In this document: positions 1-11,017 of the stretch, in pieces
How positions within the stretch are numbered: position 1 is the stretch's first letter
How the letters are laid out: each line of letters begins with the position of its first letter
NCBI RefSeq assembly: GCF_014202335.1
Contig: NZ_JACHGP010000004.1
Coordinates: 202,024 to 266,023 of the forward strand
DNA length: 64,000 nucleotides
DNA from: Mycobacterium sp. AZCC_0083
Lineage (GTDB): Bacteria; Actinomycetota; Actinomycetes; Mycobacteriales; Mycobacteriaceae
Direction: 5' to 3'
Made by a program: the position numbers and the translations under genes
Notes under the pieces: model-generated
Told to the model about the DNA's origin: nothing
Databases searched by the model: none
What the model saw: only the letters and a program-made list of their open reading frames with translations

Positions 1-516
1 ACGACGGTGGGGTTGTTGGCCCGCGCGATTACCTATGGGGTGACCGATCCGGGGGCGTTGTTGCCGGCGGTGTCGGTGCCGGTGGTGTTGACGGTGTTGG
101 CTAACGATCCCCCCATCGTGATCACCTCGGTCGTCGGAAACCTGTTGTACAGCAACAACGCTGCGCCGAAGACCGTGGATCCGTTGGTCTCGATAGTCGA
201 CTCCTCGACGTCGTTGAAGCAAGCCGTCATCACGGTCACCGGCGGACTCCTCGGGGGGAATGACGTACTCGCGGTCAACCTTCCCGCTGGTACCCACCTG
301 ACCAAGGTGTGGAACCCGACCGCGGGCACGTTGACGCTGACGGGTACCGCTTCGGTCCAGGAGTACCAGGATGCACTGCAGTCGGTCACGTTCGCGACCA
401 GCGGCGGCGTCCTCAATCTGAATCTAGGACTCCGCACGGTGACGTTTGTGGTGACCGACATTCTGGATGCTTCGCCCTTGCTGCCGGGATTGGTCGCCAT
501 CCTTGTCGGGTTGTAG
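1..516 (+). CDS. C-terminal part of a large Ig-like/cadherin-like repeat surface protein (5' end outside window)
   Basis: The frame is open from the first base to a TAG at 514-516, so about 171 residues of a longer protein are visible. The residues are rich in Thr, Val, Leu, Gly and Asn and show the beta-strand rhythm of bacterial Ig-like repeat modules, with phrases such as AVITVTGGLLGGNDVLAV, AGTLTLTGTASVQEYQDAL and RTVTFVVTD. Large mycobacterial exported proteins carry tandem copies of this module. The chain ends in a short hydrophobic stretch (LLPGLVAILVGL), which could be a membrane or wall anchor, but this is a guess. The next gene is convergent, with its stop codon 2 nt away. Function is unknown; cell-surface adhesion or a structural role is inferred from the family type only. 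Confidence 0.6.
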   Translation, partial: TTVGLLARAITYGVTDPGALLPAVSVPVVLTVLANDPPIVITSVVGNLLYSNNAAPKTVDPLVSIVDSSTSLKQAVITVTGGLLGGNDVLAVNLPAGTHLTKVWNPTAGTLTLTGTASVQEYQDALQSVTFATSGGVLNLNLGLRTVTFVVTDILDASPLLPGLVAILVGL

Positions 517-518
517 AC

Positions 519-1370
519 CTAGGCATTGTCGGCGCCCCACACGCCCGTCGCTGCGGCCTCGCGTGCGTAGTCGGTGAAGTCGCGTGGCTGGCGACCGAGC
601 GCTCGCTGCACACCGTCGCCCAATTGCGCCTTGCTGCCAAGCACTTCGGTGAACAGGTGGTTGAGCAGCCAGATGAAGTCGTCGGGCACCCCGTACTCCT
701 TCAGCATCGCCACGTAGTCGTCGATGGACACCGACACGAAGTCGATGTGCCGCCCTGCGGCTGCCGCGACTTCTGCCACGGCGTCGCCAAAGCTGAGCAG
801 CCTCGGCCCGGTCAGCTCGTAGAGCTGGCCGACGTGGCGATCGTCGGTGAGCGCCGCCACCACGACGTCGGCGATGTCGTCGGCGTCGACGAACGGCTCC
901 TGGACGTCGCGGACCGGCAGCGAAACACTGCCTGCGAGAACCTCTTCGAGCCAGGCGCCTTCATTGAAGTTCTGTGAGAAGAAGGCGCACTGGACGATCG
1001 TCCATTCCAGGCCGCACGCCCTGACGACGTCCTCGGCGCGTTCGGCCTCGACCTCGTTGCGACCGGACAGGAGTACCAACCGGCGCACGCCGGCCTCCTT
1101 GGCGAGGTTGCTGAGCTTGCGGATGGCGTCGACCGATCCTGGGACGGCGAGGTCGGGGTAGTAGGTGATGTAGACCTTGTCGACGTTCGCGAGTGCGGGC
1201 GCCCAGGTCTGAGGGTTGTCCCAGTCGAATGAGATGTCCGCCGTCCGGCAGCCATGCCGGACGGCGATGCCGCGCGCTTCGAGTTGGTCTACGACACGCT
1301 GTCCGGTCTTGCCGGTGCTACCGATGACGAGGATGGAGTGGTTCAGTTGGGGTTGCGATGTGTTGGTCAT
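519..1370 (-). CDS. NmrA-like NAD(P)-binding atypical short-chain dehydrogenase
   Basis: This 283-aa protein opens with a Rossmann dinucleotide motif VIGSTGKTGQRV around residues 15-26, and the rest matches the NmrA-like/NAD(P)H-binding group of extended short-chain dehydrogenases. The usual catalytic Tyr-x-x-x-Lys is not evident, as is normal for this family, whose members act as redox sensors or as quinone or unsaturated-compound reductases. The substrate is not predictable. Start is ATG at 1370. The gene stands alone, with 84 nt separating it from the VOC gene upstream. An inverted repeat CATAG-N10-CTATG lies 35 nt before the start. Such genes are often under HxlR or MarR control, but no such regulator lies next to it here. 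Confidence 0.85.
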   Translation of the reverse strand: MTNTSQPQLNHSILVIGSTGKTGQRVVDQLEARGIAVRHGCRTADISFDWDNPQTWAPALANVDKVYITYYPDLAVPGSVDAIRKLSNLAKEAGVRRLVLLSGRNEVEAERAEDVVRACGLEWTIVQCAFFSQNFNEGAWLEEVLAGSVSLPVRDVQEPFVDADDIADVVVAALTDDRHVGQLYELTGPRLLSFGDAVAEVAAAAGRHIDFVSVSIDDYVAMLKEYGVPDDFIWLLNHLFTEVLGSKAQLGDGVQRALGRQPRDFTDYAREAAATGVWGADNA

Positions 1371-1404
1371 GGCCCAAATTCAACAACCGCGCGGTGAGAC
1401 GATC

Positions 1405-1424
1405 CATAGTCGAAACACTCTATG
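1405..1424. promoter_or_regulatory. Inverted repeat CATAG-N10-CTATG upstream of the NmrA-like gene
   Basis: The perfect 5-bp arms CATAG (1405-1409) and CTATG (1420-1424) are separated by 10 bp in the only intergenic space upstream of the NmrA-like gene. Position and symmetry fit a winged-helix repressor operator. The arms are short, so chance is possible. Confidence 0.3.
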
Positions 1425-1454
1425 ACATGTTTGATCGTCTGACGGGCCGCAAGT

Positions 1455-1805
1455 CTAGTGGCGGTGGCTCAACACGTTGACGACGTTGCCTGCGGGGTCG
1501 GCGAAGAAGAACCGCCGCACGCCCCATTCCTCGTCGCTGAGCGGATGGACGATCCGCAGCCCCGCGTCGAGGGCCGCCTGATGGGCAGCGTCGACATCGT
1601 CCACCTCGATGGACACCGTCGGGTTCACCGGCGCAGTCGCATCCTGCGTCATCAGGCTGACCTGGTGGCGGTGCTCATCGTCGGCGAGCGTGATGATCCA
1701 TCCGTGGTTCATCACCTCCCGCAGCCCCAGCGCCGCTACATACGCATCGCGTGACGCCTCCAGGTCCGACACCGTGATGATCGGCATCACCCGTCGCACG
1801 GTCAT
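1455..1805 (-). CDS. VOC (glyoxalase/bleomycin-resistance fold) family protein
   Basis: This 116-aa protein has the single-unit vicinal-oxygen-chelate pattern: an N-terminal strand MPIITVSDLEASRDAYVAAL, a central VSIEVDDVDAAHQAALDAG and a C-terminal FFFADPAGNVVNVLSH. Members are metal-dependent lyases, dioxygenases or binding proteins; the substrate cannot be told. Its ATG (1803-1805) overlaps the TGA of the upstream helicase gene in an ATGA arrangement, so it is probably translated from the ercc3 mRNA. A functional link to DNA repair is not implied by this. Confidence 0.85.
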   Translation of the reverse strand: MTVRRVMPIITVSDLEASRDAYVAALGLREVMNHGWIITLADDEHRHQVSLMTQDATAPVNPTVSIEVDDVDAAHQAALDAGLRIVHPLSDEEWGVRRFFFADPAGNVVNVLSHRH

Positions 1806-3451
1806 ATCGCCGGGCCCAGCAGGTCGTCGGCGTCCTTGATGACGTAGCCGTAACCCTGCTCGGCGAGGAAGCGCTGCCGATGCGCGGCGTACTCCGCGTC
1901 CATGCTGTCGCGGGACACCACCGAGTAGAAGATCGCGCCGCCACCGTCGGCCTTGGGTCGCAGCAGCCGGCCGAGCCGCTGCGCCTCCTCCTGCCGCGAC
2001 CCGAACGTTCCCGAAACCTGCACGGCCACACTGGCTTCCGGTAGATCGATGGAGAAGTTGGCGACCTTGGAAACCACCAGCGTCCGGATCTCCCCGCGGC
2101 GGAACGCGTCGTACAGCGTTTCGCGGTCCGCGGTCTTGGTCGAGCCCTGGATCACGGGTGCGTCGAGTTCCCGGCCGAGTTCGTCGAGTTGATCGAGGTA
2201 CGCCCCGATCACCAGCGTCGGCTCATCGGGGTGGCGCGCCAGAATCGACTTCACCACCGCGATCTTGGTGTGCGCCGTCGAGCACAGCTTGTAGCGTTCC
2301 TCGGGCTCGGCCGTGGCGTAGATCATTCGCTCGTTGTCGGTCATCGTCACGCGCACCTCGATGCACTCCGCAGGCGCGATCCAGCCCTGCGCCTCGATGT
2401 CCTTCCACGGGGCGTCGTACCGCTTCGGCCCGATGAGCGAGAACACGTCACCCTCGCGGCCGTCCTCGCGGATCAACGTCGCGGTGAGCCCGAGCCTGCG
2501 TCGCGACTGCAGATCGGCCGTCATGCGGAACACCGGGGCGGGCAGCAGGTGCACCTCGTCGTAGATGATCAGCCCCCAGTCGCGGCTGTCGAACAATTCG
2601 AGGTGGCGGTACTCGCCCTTGGTGCGGCGCGTGATCACCTGATAGGTGGCGATCGTGACCGGCCGGACCTCCTTGCGCTCGCCGGAGTACTCGCCGATCT
2701 CCTCTTCGGTCAACGACGTGCGGGCGATCAACTCGCGCTTCCACTGTCGCCCGGCGACGGTGTTGGTGACGAGGATCAGCGTCGTCGCACCCGCTTTGGC
2801 CATCGCCGCCGCGCCGACGATCGTCTTGCCCGCGCCGCACGGCAGCACCACCACGCCCGAACCACCCGCCCAGAATGACTCGGCCGCCATCTCCTGATAG
2901 TCGCGCAGCTCCCAGCCGTTCTGATCGAGCGTGATGGGATGCGCCTCGCCGTCGACGTAGCCGGCGAGGTCCTCGGCGGGCCACCCGATCTTGAGCAGCA
3001 TCTGCTTGATGTGCCCGCGCTCGCTGGCGTGCACGATGATGGTGTCGTCGTCGATGCGGGCGCCGAGCATGGGGGCGATCTTCTTGTGGCGCAGCACTTC
3101 TGCAAGCACGGCGCGATCAAGGCTCACCAGCACGAGGCCGTGCACCGGGCTCTTCACCAATTGCAGCCGGCCGTAGCGCGCCATCGTGTCGACGATGTCG
3201 ACGAGCAGCGGCTGCGGCACCGCATAGCGAGAAAACGACACCAGCGCATCGACCACCTGCTCGGCGTCGTGGCCCGCTGCGCGGGCGTTCCACAGCGCCA
3301 ACGGGGTGATGCGGTAGGTGTGGATGTGCTCGGGGGCGCGCTCCAGCTCGGCGAATGGTGCGATCGCCGCGCGGGCGGCGCCTGCGAGCTCGTGGTCGAC
3401 TTCGAGCAGCACGGTCTTGTCGGACTGCACGATCAGGGGGCCGTCGGTCAT
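1802..3451 (-). CDS. ercc3: XPB/Ercc3-type DNA repair helicase
   Basis: This is a superfamily-2 3'-to-5' DNA helicase of 549 aa, close to the M. tuberculosis orthologue Rv0861c in length. Visible motifs in order are Walker A PCGAGKT (residues 204-210), DEVH in YDEVHLL (298-301), the XPB RED motif in LIREDG (328-330) and motif VI QRLGRLLRP (491-499). The N-terminal 170 residues form the damage-recognition-like and helicase-associated region typical of bacterial XPB. It acts on DNA in the cytoplasm; its exact repair pathway in bacteria is unsettled. The gene upstream on the same strand (stop at 3495) encodes the large helicase-associated protein always found beside it in mycobacteria, which suggests a shared complex. 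The downstream VOC gene overlaps its stop codon. Confidence 0.95.
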   Translation of the reverse strand: MTDGPLIVQSDKTVLLEVDHELAGAARAAIAPFAELERAPEHIHTYRITPLALWNARAAGHDAEQVVDALVSFSRYAVPQPLLVDIVDTMARYGRLQLVKSPVHGLVLVSLDRAVLAEVLRHKKIAPMLGARIDDDTIIVHASERGHIKQMLLKIGWPAEDLAGYVDGEAHPITLDQNGWELRDYQEMAAESFWAGGSGVVVLPCGAGKTIVGAAAMAKAGATTLILVTNTVAGRQWKRELIARTSLTEEEIGEYSGERKEVRPVTIATYQVITRRTKGEYRHLELFDSRDWGLIIYDEVHLLPAPVFRMTADLQSRRRLGLTATLIREDGREGDVFSLIGPKRYDAPWKDIEAQGWIAPAECIEVRVTMTDNERMIYATAEPEERYKLCSTAHTKIAVVKSILARHPDEPTLVIGAYLDQLDELGRELDAPVIQGSTKTADRETLYDAFRRGEIRTLVVSKVANFSIDLPEASVAVQVSGTFGSRQEEAQRLGRLLRPKADGGGAIFYSVVSRDSMDAEYAAHRQRFLAEQGYGYVIKDADDLLGPAI

Positions 3452-3494
3452 GCGCGATGCCGCTTCGCTTCTCGCTTGAAGGTCATTCCGTGCA

Positions 3495-5750
3495 TTATCC
3501 CTGGTCTGCCGACACCACTGACGTCACGCGGTGGATGGCGAACTCACGCACCCGCCCAGACGCCGGATCGTAGGCGGTCAGCTGGCCTCCCCGGACGTTG
3601 ATCGGGGCCACCACGCGCTGCGTCGCGACGCCTGCCGGGTCGACGTAGCCGATCACCACCGACGCCTGCTGGTGGGCGGCGCTCTGCAGTTGGGCCATCG
3701 CCTCGGCCGGATCGAGCTTGCCCGCGCCGAACGGCGCGGCCGCCACCTTGCGCAACACGGCGACGATGGCGCCAAGCGTCTGCGTGGTCGGAGTGGCCAT
3801 CGGACGGTAGCCGCGGCGGCGGACGGGCGCGGGCACCCGGGCACCGCGGGCGCGGATGTCCACGATCGTGCCCGACGAGTCCTCGGCCGCCGGCACGAAA
3901 CCGGCAGTGCGTAGCGCGGCGAGCACGTCGCCGATCGCGGCCTGAGACACCGCGACGGTCGGGGCAAGGACCCGCAGGTCCAGCGCATCCAGTGACGGTG
4001 CGGCGACGGCCTGCGCCAGCAGGGCAGGATCCTCGCACCTGACGAACGAGGCCGCCATCCCGACCCGCAGCTGGCCGTGCCTGCGGGCGACGTCGTCGAT
4101 GAGATAGGTCAATCCCTGCGGCACGGGCGTCTTGGAATACCGTGCGAAGAAGGCATGGATCCCGCTCGCCGTGCGACCGGTGTCCAGCGCGCGCCGGATC
4201 GACTGCTCGCTGATGCGGTACACCATCGCCGCGCCCGCCGACTCGACGGTCGCGAGTGCCGACAACTGTTCGGCCAGTTCACGTTCCAGCGGGCCGGGTA
4301 CCACGACGGTGAGATCGGCCTGCAGGAGGAAGTGGTCGATCGGCTTGGGCAGCGCCTTGTCCATCGCCAGCACGATGTCGGACTCCGAGGCCCCGGCGAG
4401 CAGCTTGCGGATCGGGGTCGCAAGAGCGCCACGTCCGACCACGCCAAGCGCATGCGCCTCGGTGAGGAGCGCGGCGATCGGCTTCGGTTGGAGCCGCGCC
4501 GCCCATCGGGGCCGGCGCCACACCAACGCGCGCGACGCGAGTTCCGCGTCCACTCCTTGCCCGGGTGCCAGGTCGGCGAGCACGGCGAGGAGCAGTTGCC
4601 TGTCCAGTGGCGCGGCGGTGGAGAACAGCGAATCTGAAAGCGCGGCATAGGGTTTGCCATCAGGCCCGCGCTCGCCGATCAGCCCTGGCCGGGACGTCAG
4701 ATCCAGCCACGTCGACGCCAGCAGATACCAGCGATTCGCGGCAGGTGCCTCGATGAATCGGTCGGCTGCCACCGTCGGTGCCCAGTAGGGGCCGCTGCCG
4801 TCGAGCGGGTCGGGCTCGGGCGTGCCCACCGCGATCAGCCCGGCCCCCGCGGCGACTTCGAGGATGAGCCCGAGTCGTTGGTCGTCGATCCCGGTGGCCT
4901 TCATCAACCGCTTGACGTCACGCACTCCGACGCCGCCGCTGCGCAATTCGGGGATCGGTGCACTCGACAGCGTCTCGAGTACGACCTCGACTTCGCGGAG
5001 CAGATCGATGGCGGCGCCTGCGGCGACGGCATCGACGTCGGCCACCTTCGTCGTCGTCGCCACCGGGACCGGAGGGGTGAGCTCGGTGGGCCCGGGTGAC
5101 TCACCGCGCATCACCTGACCCACCAGCCGCGGCAGGATTACGGTGTCGGTCTCCACCTGGCGCAACAGGCCGGACGACAGCAGCCGCTGTACCGGCCGGT
5201 CCGCGGGGGTACCCGGCTCGGCGTCGCGGGTGCGGCCGACTGGTGACCCGTCGACGAGTCGCTCCAGCAGCTCGCGCTGCGGCAGGTCGATGTGCTCGAG
5301 CAGCTCGCCCACCCGCGCCGCGTCGAGATCGGTGGCCTCGAGCGTGACTTGCCCCGGGTACCAGGGCAGTGCCGCGGCCGCCTCGGCAGTCACGCGTACC
5401 GAGGTGTCGCCCCACACCAGCGCTCTGGTTCGCAAGTCATCGACGGCGGCGCTGAGCTGTTCCTCCGAGCTGCGCTCGCCGATCGACGCGAACAGCTTCG
5501 TCAACGGAACCGCCGAGGCCTCGGCGTGCAACAACAAGAGCGCGTCGAGCACCGCGAGCCGAAGGAAGTCGAGGTCGTCGGTGGCAGCCTTCACCGACTG
5601 CCGGGACTGGGCCCTGGCAGCCAGCGCAGCGATCGACCCGGGCGGCGGCTGGGTCAGGTCGGGCCGCGACTCCAGCAGTCGGATGATCCGCTCGTCGGGC
5701 AACTCGGCCAACCAGGCGCCCAGCGGCACACCCGGGGAAACTTCGGTCAT
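3495..5750 (-). CDS. Large helicase-associated domain protein (Rv0862c-like), partner of XPB
   Basis: This 751-aa protein is rich in Leu and Ala, and its helical repeats fit the helicase-associated (XPB/Ssl2 C-terminal-like) family represented by Rv0862c. No Walker A motif is present, so it is not itself an ATPase. The C-terminal part (about residues 600-740) holds the conserved basic segment [13 protein letters not shown] and the strand-rich end [18 protein letters not shown] seen in WYL/HTH-associated proteins. It is encoded 43 nt upstream of ercc3 on the same strand. The inference is an XPB accessory or DNA-binding subunit. Start ATG at 5750 gives [20 protein letters not shown]. Confidence 0.8.
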   Translation of the reverse strand: MTEVSPGVPLGAWLAELPDERIIRLLESRPDLTQPPPGSIAALAARAQSRQSVKAATDDLDFLRLAVLDALLLLHAEASAVPLTKLFASIGERSSEEQLSAAVDDLRTRALVWGDTSVRVTAEAAAALPWYPGQVTLEATDLDAARVGELLEHIDLPQRELLERLVDGSPVGRTRDAEPGTPADRPVQRLLSSGLLRQVETDTVILPRLVGQVMRGESPGPTELTPPVPVATTTKVADVDAVAAGAAIDLLREVEVVLETLSSAPIPELRSGGVGVRDVKRLMKATGIDDQRLGLILEVAAGAGLIAVGTPEPDPLDGSGPYWAPTVAADRFIEAPAANRWYLLASTWLDLTSRPGLIGERGPDGKPYAALSDSLFSTAAPLDRQLLLAVLADLAPGQGVDAELASRALVWRRPRWAARLQPKPIAALLTEAHALGVVGRGALATPIRKLLAGASESDIVLAMDKALPKPIDHFLLQADLTVVVPGPLERELAEQLSALATVESAGAAMVYRISEQSIRRALDTGRTASGIHAFFARYSKTPVPQGLTYLIDDVARRHGQLRVGMAASFVRCEDPALLAQAVAAPSLDALDLRVLAPTVAVSQAAIGDVLAALRTAGFVPAAEDSSGTIVDIRARGARVPAPVRRRGYRPMATPTTQTLGAIVAVLRKVAAAPFGAGKLDPAEAMAQLQSAAHQQASVVIGYVDPAGVATQRVVAPINVRGGQLTAYDPASGRVREFAIHRVTSVVSADQG

Positions 5751-5829
5751 TGCCGACCAGCCTAAGCCAGCTGCGCGTTACTGCCCGCCGGTCTCGCCAG
5801 CGCGAGCATCGCCTGCCACAATGTGGGGC

Positions 5830-6024
5830 GTGGCTGAGAACAAACCGCAGAAGAAGCGTTACGTCGACAACGGCTGGCCCGAGGTCAACGGCGACGACGA
5901 TCACGCGGTCAGCGAGCTGGCCACCGATCGCACGGGCGCGCTGTCACCCTTCGGTGAGCTGACGTTCCCCCTGCCGGCCGACGAACTGCCGTACACCCAC
6001 CCGGTCACGGTCATCAACAAATAG
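5830..6024 (+). CDS. Small conserved mycobacterial protein (Rv0863-like)
   Basis: The 64-aa product (GTG start) begins [17 protein letters not shown] and ends [12 protein letters not shown]. It has no membrane segment or known domain and sits just upstream of moaC, 2 nt from stop to start. A CACAAT box ends 7 nt before the GTG, the spacing of a leaderless mycobacterial promoter, which is why the GTG at 5830 is preferred over the in-frame ATG at 5821. It is conserved at this place in mycobacteria (Rv0863), and its function is unknown. Co-transcription with the molybdenum-cofactor genes is likely, but a role there is only a guess. Confidence 0.7.
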   Translation: MAENKPQKKRYVDNGWPEVNGDDDHAVSELATDRTGALSPFGELTFPLPADELPYTHPVTVINK

Positions 6025-6026
6025 CC

Positions 6027-6509
6027 GTGACGGCACGACCAGATCGGCTGTCCCACCTCGACGACTCGGGCGCGGCGCACATGGTCGACGTGACCGGCAA
6101 GGACGCCACCAAACGCACCGCCGTCGCCGTGGGCACCCTGGCGACCAGGGCCGACGTCATCGAGCTGATCGCCACTGGCGGCCTGCCCAAGGGCGACGCG
6201 CTGGCCACCGCGCGGGTCGCAGGCATCCTCGCCGCGAAGCGGACAAGCGACCTGATCCCGCTGTGCCACCAATTGGCACTCACCGGCGTCGACGTCGAGT
6301 TCGAGGTGGGCTCGACGGATATCGGCATCACCGCCACCGTGCACACCACCGACCGCACCGGCGTCGAGATGGAGGCGCTGACCGCGGTCAGCGTGGCCGC
6401 CCTGACGCTCTACGACATGCTCAAGGCCGTCGACCCCGCCGCCCGCATCGAGGGCATCCAGGTCGTGCGCAAGGAGGGCGGCAAGACCGGTCCCTGGTCC
6501 CGCCCGTGA
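6027..6509 (+). CDS. moaC: Cyclic pyranopterin monophosphate synthase MoaC
   Basis: MoaC, with MoaA, converts GTP to cyclic pyranopterin monophosphate, the first intermediate of molybdenum cofactor. The 160-aa chain shows the family blocks [33 protein letters not shown] and [20 protein letters not shown], and the C-terminal catalytic lysine region [15 protein letters not shown] at 6027 follows the previous stop by 2 nt. Its TGA overlaps the GTG of mog, giving a tightly coupled moaC-mog-moaE set that corresponds to Rv0864-Rv0866. Confidence 0.95.
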   Translation: MTARPDRLSHLDDSGAAHMVDVTGKDATKRTAVAVGTLATRADVIELIATGGLPKGDALATARVAGILAAKRTSDLIPLCHQLALTGVDVEFEVGSTDIGITATVHTTDRTGVEMEALTAVSVAALTLYDMLKAVDPAARIEGIQVVRKEGGKTGPWSRP

Positions 6510-6985
6510 CCCGCTCGGCCCGCGTCATCATCGCCTCGACCCGCGCCTCGGCAGGCGTGTACGAGGACCGCACCGGTCCCGTCATCGTCGACTGGCTGAC
6601 CCAACGCGACTACGACGTGCCCCCTCCGGTCGTGGTGCCCGACGGCCTCGCGATCCCACGCGCGCTGTTCGCGGCGGTCGGCGAGAAGCCCGACGTGATC
6701 ATCACGTCCGGCGGGACCGGCATCTCGCCGACCGACGGCACCGCCGAGGCGACCGCCAACATCGTCGACTACCAGATCCCCGGCCTCGCCGAGGCGATCC
6801 GGCGTTCCGGGCTCCCGCACGTACCGACGTCGGTCCTGTCCCGCGGGGTGTGCGGCGTGCGGGACGGCATCCTGATCGTCAACCTGCCCGGGTCGCCAGG
6901 GGGCGTCAAGGACGGTCTCGGGGTGCTCGCCGACGTGCTCGAGCATGCACTGGACCAACTCGGTGGGAAGGACCACAGCCGATGA
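6506..6985 (+). CDS. mog: Molybdopterin adenylyltransferase Mog/MogA
   Basis: This cytoplasmic enzyme adenylates molybdopterin before molybdate insertion. The 159-aa protein carries the MPT-binding signature [13 protein letters not shown] and the conserved [12 protein letters not shown] near the C terminus. The GTG start overlaps the moaC stop (GTGA at 6506-6509), and its own TGA overlaps the moaE ATG (6982-6985). It matches Rv0865 in place and length. Translational coupling to both neighbours indicates one operon. Confidence 0.93.
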   Translation: MTRSARVIIASTRASAGVYEDRTGPVIVDWLTQRDYDVPPPVVVPDGLAIPRALFAAVGEKPDVIITSGGTGISPTDGTAEATANIVDYQIPGLAEAIRRSGLPHVPTSVLSRGVCGVRDGILIVNLPGSPGGVKDGLGVLADVLEHALDQLGGKDHSR

Positions 6986-7410
6986 CCGCAATCGTGGTGC
7001 GCGTCGCGCTGAGCACGGAGCTGATCGACCTCGCCGAGCACGAGGCGTTGGTGGGACGCCGGGCCGCCGGGGCAGTGGTCGGCTTCGCAGGCGTCGTGCG
7101 CGACCACGACGGGGGACGGCACGTGACCCGCCTCGAGTACTCCGCGCATCCCACGGCGGAGCAGACGCTCATCGAGGTCGCCGACGAGATCGCCCTCGGC
7201 TGTCACGGCGTGCGGGCCATCGCGGTCAGCCACCGCATCGGCACGTTGCAGATCGGAGACGTCGCACTGGCCGCCGCGGTCGCGGCAGACCATCGGCGCG
7301 CCGCATTCGAGACGTGCGCACTGTTGGTGGACACGGTCAAGGCACGGTTACCGGTGTGGAAGCACCAGTTCTTCGGCGACGGCTCCGAGGAGTGGGTCGG
7401 ATCCGCCTGA
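6982..7410 (+). CDS. moaE: Molybdopterin synthase catalytic subunit MoaE
   Basis: MoaE transfers sulfur from the MoaD thiocarboxylate to cyclic pyranopterin monophosphate. The 142-aa chain has the family features [33 protein letters not shown] and the catalytic lysine in [12 protein letters not shown] near the C terminus. The start is the ATG that overlaps the mog stop. Its partner MoaD is encoded 1.7 kb away on the other strand (9108-9377), on the far side of rpfA, as with moaE2/moaD2 in M. tuberculosis. Confidence 0.93.
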   Translation: MTAIVVRVALSTELIDLAEHEALVGRRAAGAVVGFAGVVRDHDGGRHVTRLEYSAHPTAEQTLIEVADEIALGCHGVRAIAVSHRIGTLQIGDVALAAAVAADHRRAAFETCALLVDTVKARLPVWKHQFFGDGSEEWVGSA

Positions 7411-8895
<1,485 letters not shown>

Positions 8896-9090
8896 GGCCA
8901 CCCGAGGGGGGTCGTGTGGCTTGGGTCATGACCGTAACGGGTACGCGAGTCCCCGTCACCTTTTGACAGAGGCGGCGATTCTTCGTGTGGCAAATCTTAT
9001 GAGGACATTAAAACGGCTGCACGGCGTGGCGTTTTCGCAGGGTTTCGATGAGGCCAATGTCACGTGGGACAGTTTGTGACCGTTTCGTTA

Positions 9091-9106
9091 TGTGATGAGG
9101 ATCACT
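9091..9106. promoter_or_regulatory. CRP-type (cAMP receptor protein) binding site upstream of rpfA
   Basis: TGTGA (9091-9095), six bases, then TCACT (9102-9106) matches the TGTGA-N6-TCACA consensus at nine of ten positions. It lies immediately downstream of moaD and about 200 bp upstream of the riboswitch, where an rpfA promoter is expected. In M. tuberculosis the CRP homologue Rv3676 is reported to bind upstream of rpfA. The interval 8896-9090 holds no other gene. Confidence 0.7.
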
Positions 9107-9107
9107 G

Positions 9108-9377
9108 TCACCCGCCGGCGAAGGGCGGTAAGACATCGACGGTCTGATTTGTTCGGAGCGGTTCGGCCCGATTGCGGACGGCGATGCCGTCGCACAGGAA
9201 TGAACACCTCTCCAGCACCGTCGCCAGGCTCGGGTTGCGGGCGCTGAGCTGCTCGACCAGATCCGTCACCGACGTCCCATCGAGGACGACAAGCGTCTCT
9301 TCTTCCATGCCCGCCGCCGCCCGCGCGGCAGCGAAGTATCGGATGTTCACCTTGATCTCGGCCTGCACATGGGTCAC
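9108..9377 (-). CDS. moaD: Molybdopterin synthase sulfur-carrier subunit MoaD
   Basis: This ubiquitin-fold sulfur carrier has 89 aa and ends in the required Gly-Gly (PPFAGG), the residue pair that is adenylated and thiocarboxylated. The N-terminal strand VNIRYFAAARAAAG and the TVDVLPPFAGG end are typical. Start is GTG at 9377, one base after the moaA stop, so the two are coupled; ATG alternatives are not better placed. It partners MoaE encoded on the other side of rpfA. It corresponds to moaD2 (Rv0868c). Confidence 0.92.
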   Translation of the reverse strand: MTHVQAEIKVNIRYFAAARAAAGMEEETLVVLDGTSVTDLVEQLSARNPSLATVLERCSFLCDGIAVRNRAEPLRTNQTVDVLPPFAGG

Positions 9378-9378
9378 G

Positions 9379-10437
9379 TCAGCCGCCGATCGCGCTCATC
9401 GGGCGGTCGGGCTGGACGAAGTCGGGATCGTTGATGCCGTGTCCCGCAGGCTTGGCCCACATTGCCGCCCGCCAGGCCGCCTCGATCGCGTCGTCGTCCG
9501 CGCCGGTGCGCAGCAGGCGTCGCAGATCGGTCTCCTCCTGCGAGAACAAGCAGCTGCGGACTTGGCCGTCGGCGGTGAGCCGAGTCCGGTCGCAGGAGCC
9601 GCAGAAGGCGTCCGACACGGACGCGATCACGCCGACGGTGCCTGCGCCGCCGTCGACCTGCCACAGCTGCGCGGGAGCCGACCCACGTGGCTTGGAGTCC
9701 GGCCGTAGGTCGAAGTGACGGCGCAGGGTGGTGAGGATGGCGTCGGCCCCGATGGTCTGGTCGCGATCCCAGTGGTGGCCGGCGTCCAGCGGCATCTGCT
9801 CGATGATGCGCAGCTGGTATCCGTACTGAACGCAGTAGCGCAGCAGCGTCACGGCGTCGTCGAGGCCCGTCACCGGGTCGAGTACGGCGTTCACCTTCAC
9901 CGGGGCCAGGCCGGCCTGGGAGGCAGCGGCCAGACCCTCGAGCACGTCGCGGAGCCTGTCGCGCCGGGTGATGCGGGCGAAGTGCGCGGCGTCGACGGTG
10001 TCCAGGGACACGTTTACGCGGTCCAGGCCGGCCGCCTTCAGCCGCGCGGCCCGCCGCGCCAGGCCAATTCCGTTGGTGGTCATGGCGATCTCGGGACGCG
10101 GGCGCAACGCGGCGGCGGCCGCCACCATCTCATCGAGCTTCTTGGACACCAGTGGTTCGCCACCGGTGAATCGGATGCTGGTGATGCCGAGCCGGGTGAC
10201 CGCGATGCCCATCAACCGGGCCAGTTCGGACGTGCTGAGAAGGTCGTCGCCCGGTAGCCAGTCCAGGCCCTCGGCGGGCATGCAGTACGTGCAGCGCAGA
10301 TTGCAGCGGTCGGTCAGGGACACCCGGAGGTCCGTCGCGGCGCGGCCGAACGTGTCGACCAGCGGGCCCGTGCTCGGGGAGTCCGTCGTTGCGATGGCCG
10401 ACCGCAGCGAGGGCAGGCCGAGATCCGTGGCCGTCAT
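9379..10437 (-). CDS. moaA: GTP 3',8-cyclase MoaA (radical SAM)
   Basis: MoaA catalyses the first step of molybdenum-cofactor synthesis from GTP. The 352-aa protein has the radical-SAM cluster motif DRCNLRCTYC (Cys45, Cys49, Cys52), the SAM-binding FTGGEPLV, and the C-terminal second cluster motif FCGSCDRTRL plus a later Cys in RSCLFS. It ends in the functional Gly-Gly tail (SAIGG). The ATG at 10437 overlaps the upstream YccF stop (ATGA at 10434-10437), which fixes the start. It corresponds to moaA2 (Rv0869c). Confidence 0.95.
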   Translation of the reverse strand: MTATDLGLPSLRSAIATTDSPSTGPLVDTFGRAATDLRVSLTDRCNLRCTYCMPAEGLDWLPGDDLLSTSELARLMGIAVTRLGITSIRFTGGEPLVSKKLDEMVAAAAALRPRPEIAMTTNGIGLARRAARLKAAGLDRVNVSLDTVDAAHFARITRRDRLRDVLEGLAAASQAGLAPVKVNAVLDPVTGLDDAVTLLRYCVQYGYQLRIIEQMPLDAGHHWDRDQTIGADAILTTLRRHFDLRPDSKPRGSAPAQLWQVDGGAGTVGVIASVSDAFCGSCDRTRLTADGQVRSCLFSQEETDLRRLLRTGADDDAIEAAWRAAMWAKPAGHGINDPDFVQPDRPMSAIGG

Positions 10438-10838
10438 CGCGGCACCCCCACGTGACCGGCGGGGACGTCGGTGGGAACGATCTCCTTGCCAAGCGGCATC
10501 AGCGAAACCGGGATCAGTTTGAGGTTGGCCAGTGCGAGCGGGATGCCGATGATCGTGATCGCCATTGCGATCGCGGTGATGACGTGTCCGATGGCCAGCC
10601 AGATGCCGAACAGGATCAGCCAGATGACATTGCCGATCAGGGCGCCCGGCCGTGCTCCTGGCTTGTCGATCACGGTGGAGCCGAACGGCCACAGGGCGTA
10701 CAGGCCGATGCGGAACGCGGCGAAGCCGAATGGGATCGTGATGATCAGAATGAAGCAGATGATTCCGGCCAGGAAGTAACCCAACGCCAGCCAGAGACCG
10801 CCGAAGATCAACCAAATGATGTTCAGGATCAGGCGCAT
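10434..10838 (-). CDS. YccF-family inner membrane protein (Rv0870c-like)
   Basis: The 134-aa protein has two YccF units with hydrophobic segments at about residues 1-35 and 68-100. Both contain the repeated pattern [16 protein letters not shown] / [16 protein letters not shown] followed by a glycine-proline turn ([21 protein letters not shown]). It therefore spans the membrane about four times. Function is unknown. It leads the minus-strand operon YccF-moaA-moaD and is translationally coupled to moaA. Confidence 0.88.
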   Translation of the reverse strand: MRLILNIIWLIFGGLWLALGYFLAGIICFILIITIPFGFAAFRIGLYALWPFGSTVIDKPGARPGALIGNVIWLILFGIWLAIGHVITAIAMAITIIGIPLALANLKLIPVSLMPLGKEIVPTDVPAGHVGVPR

Positions 10839-11017
10839 CTTCCCTCCAGCGGTTCTCCCAGCCTACCGAGTGCGGCCCGGGCCGCGTTGGCGGGAGTAAT
10901 CGAGGTGCTGGTCGGAATGGCGGCCGAGTAGGATCATTGCATTCGCGTCCTGCGCAGGCGGGACGCTTTCATTATGTGACCAGGTTACAAGCGAGACGAC
11001 GAGCGGGTGGAGGACCA

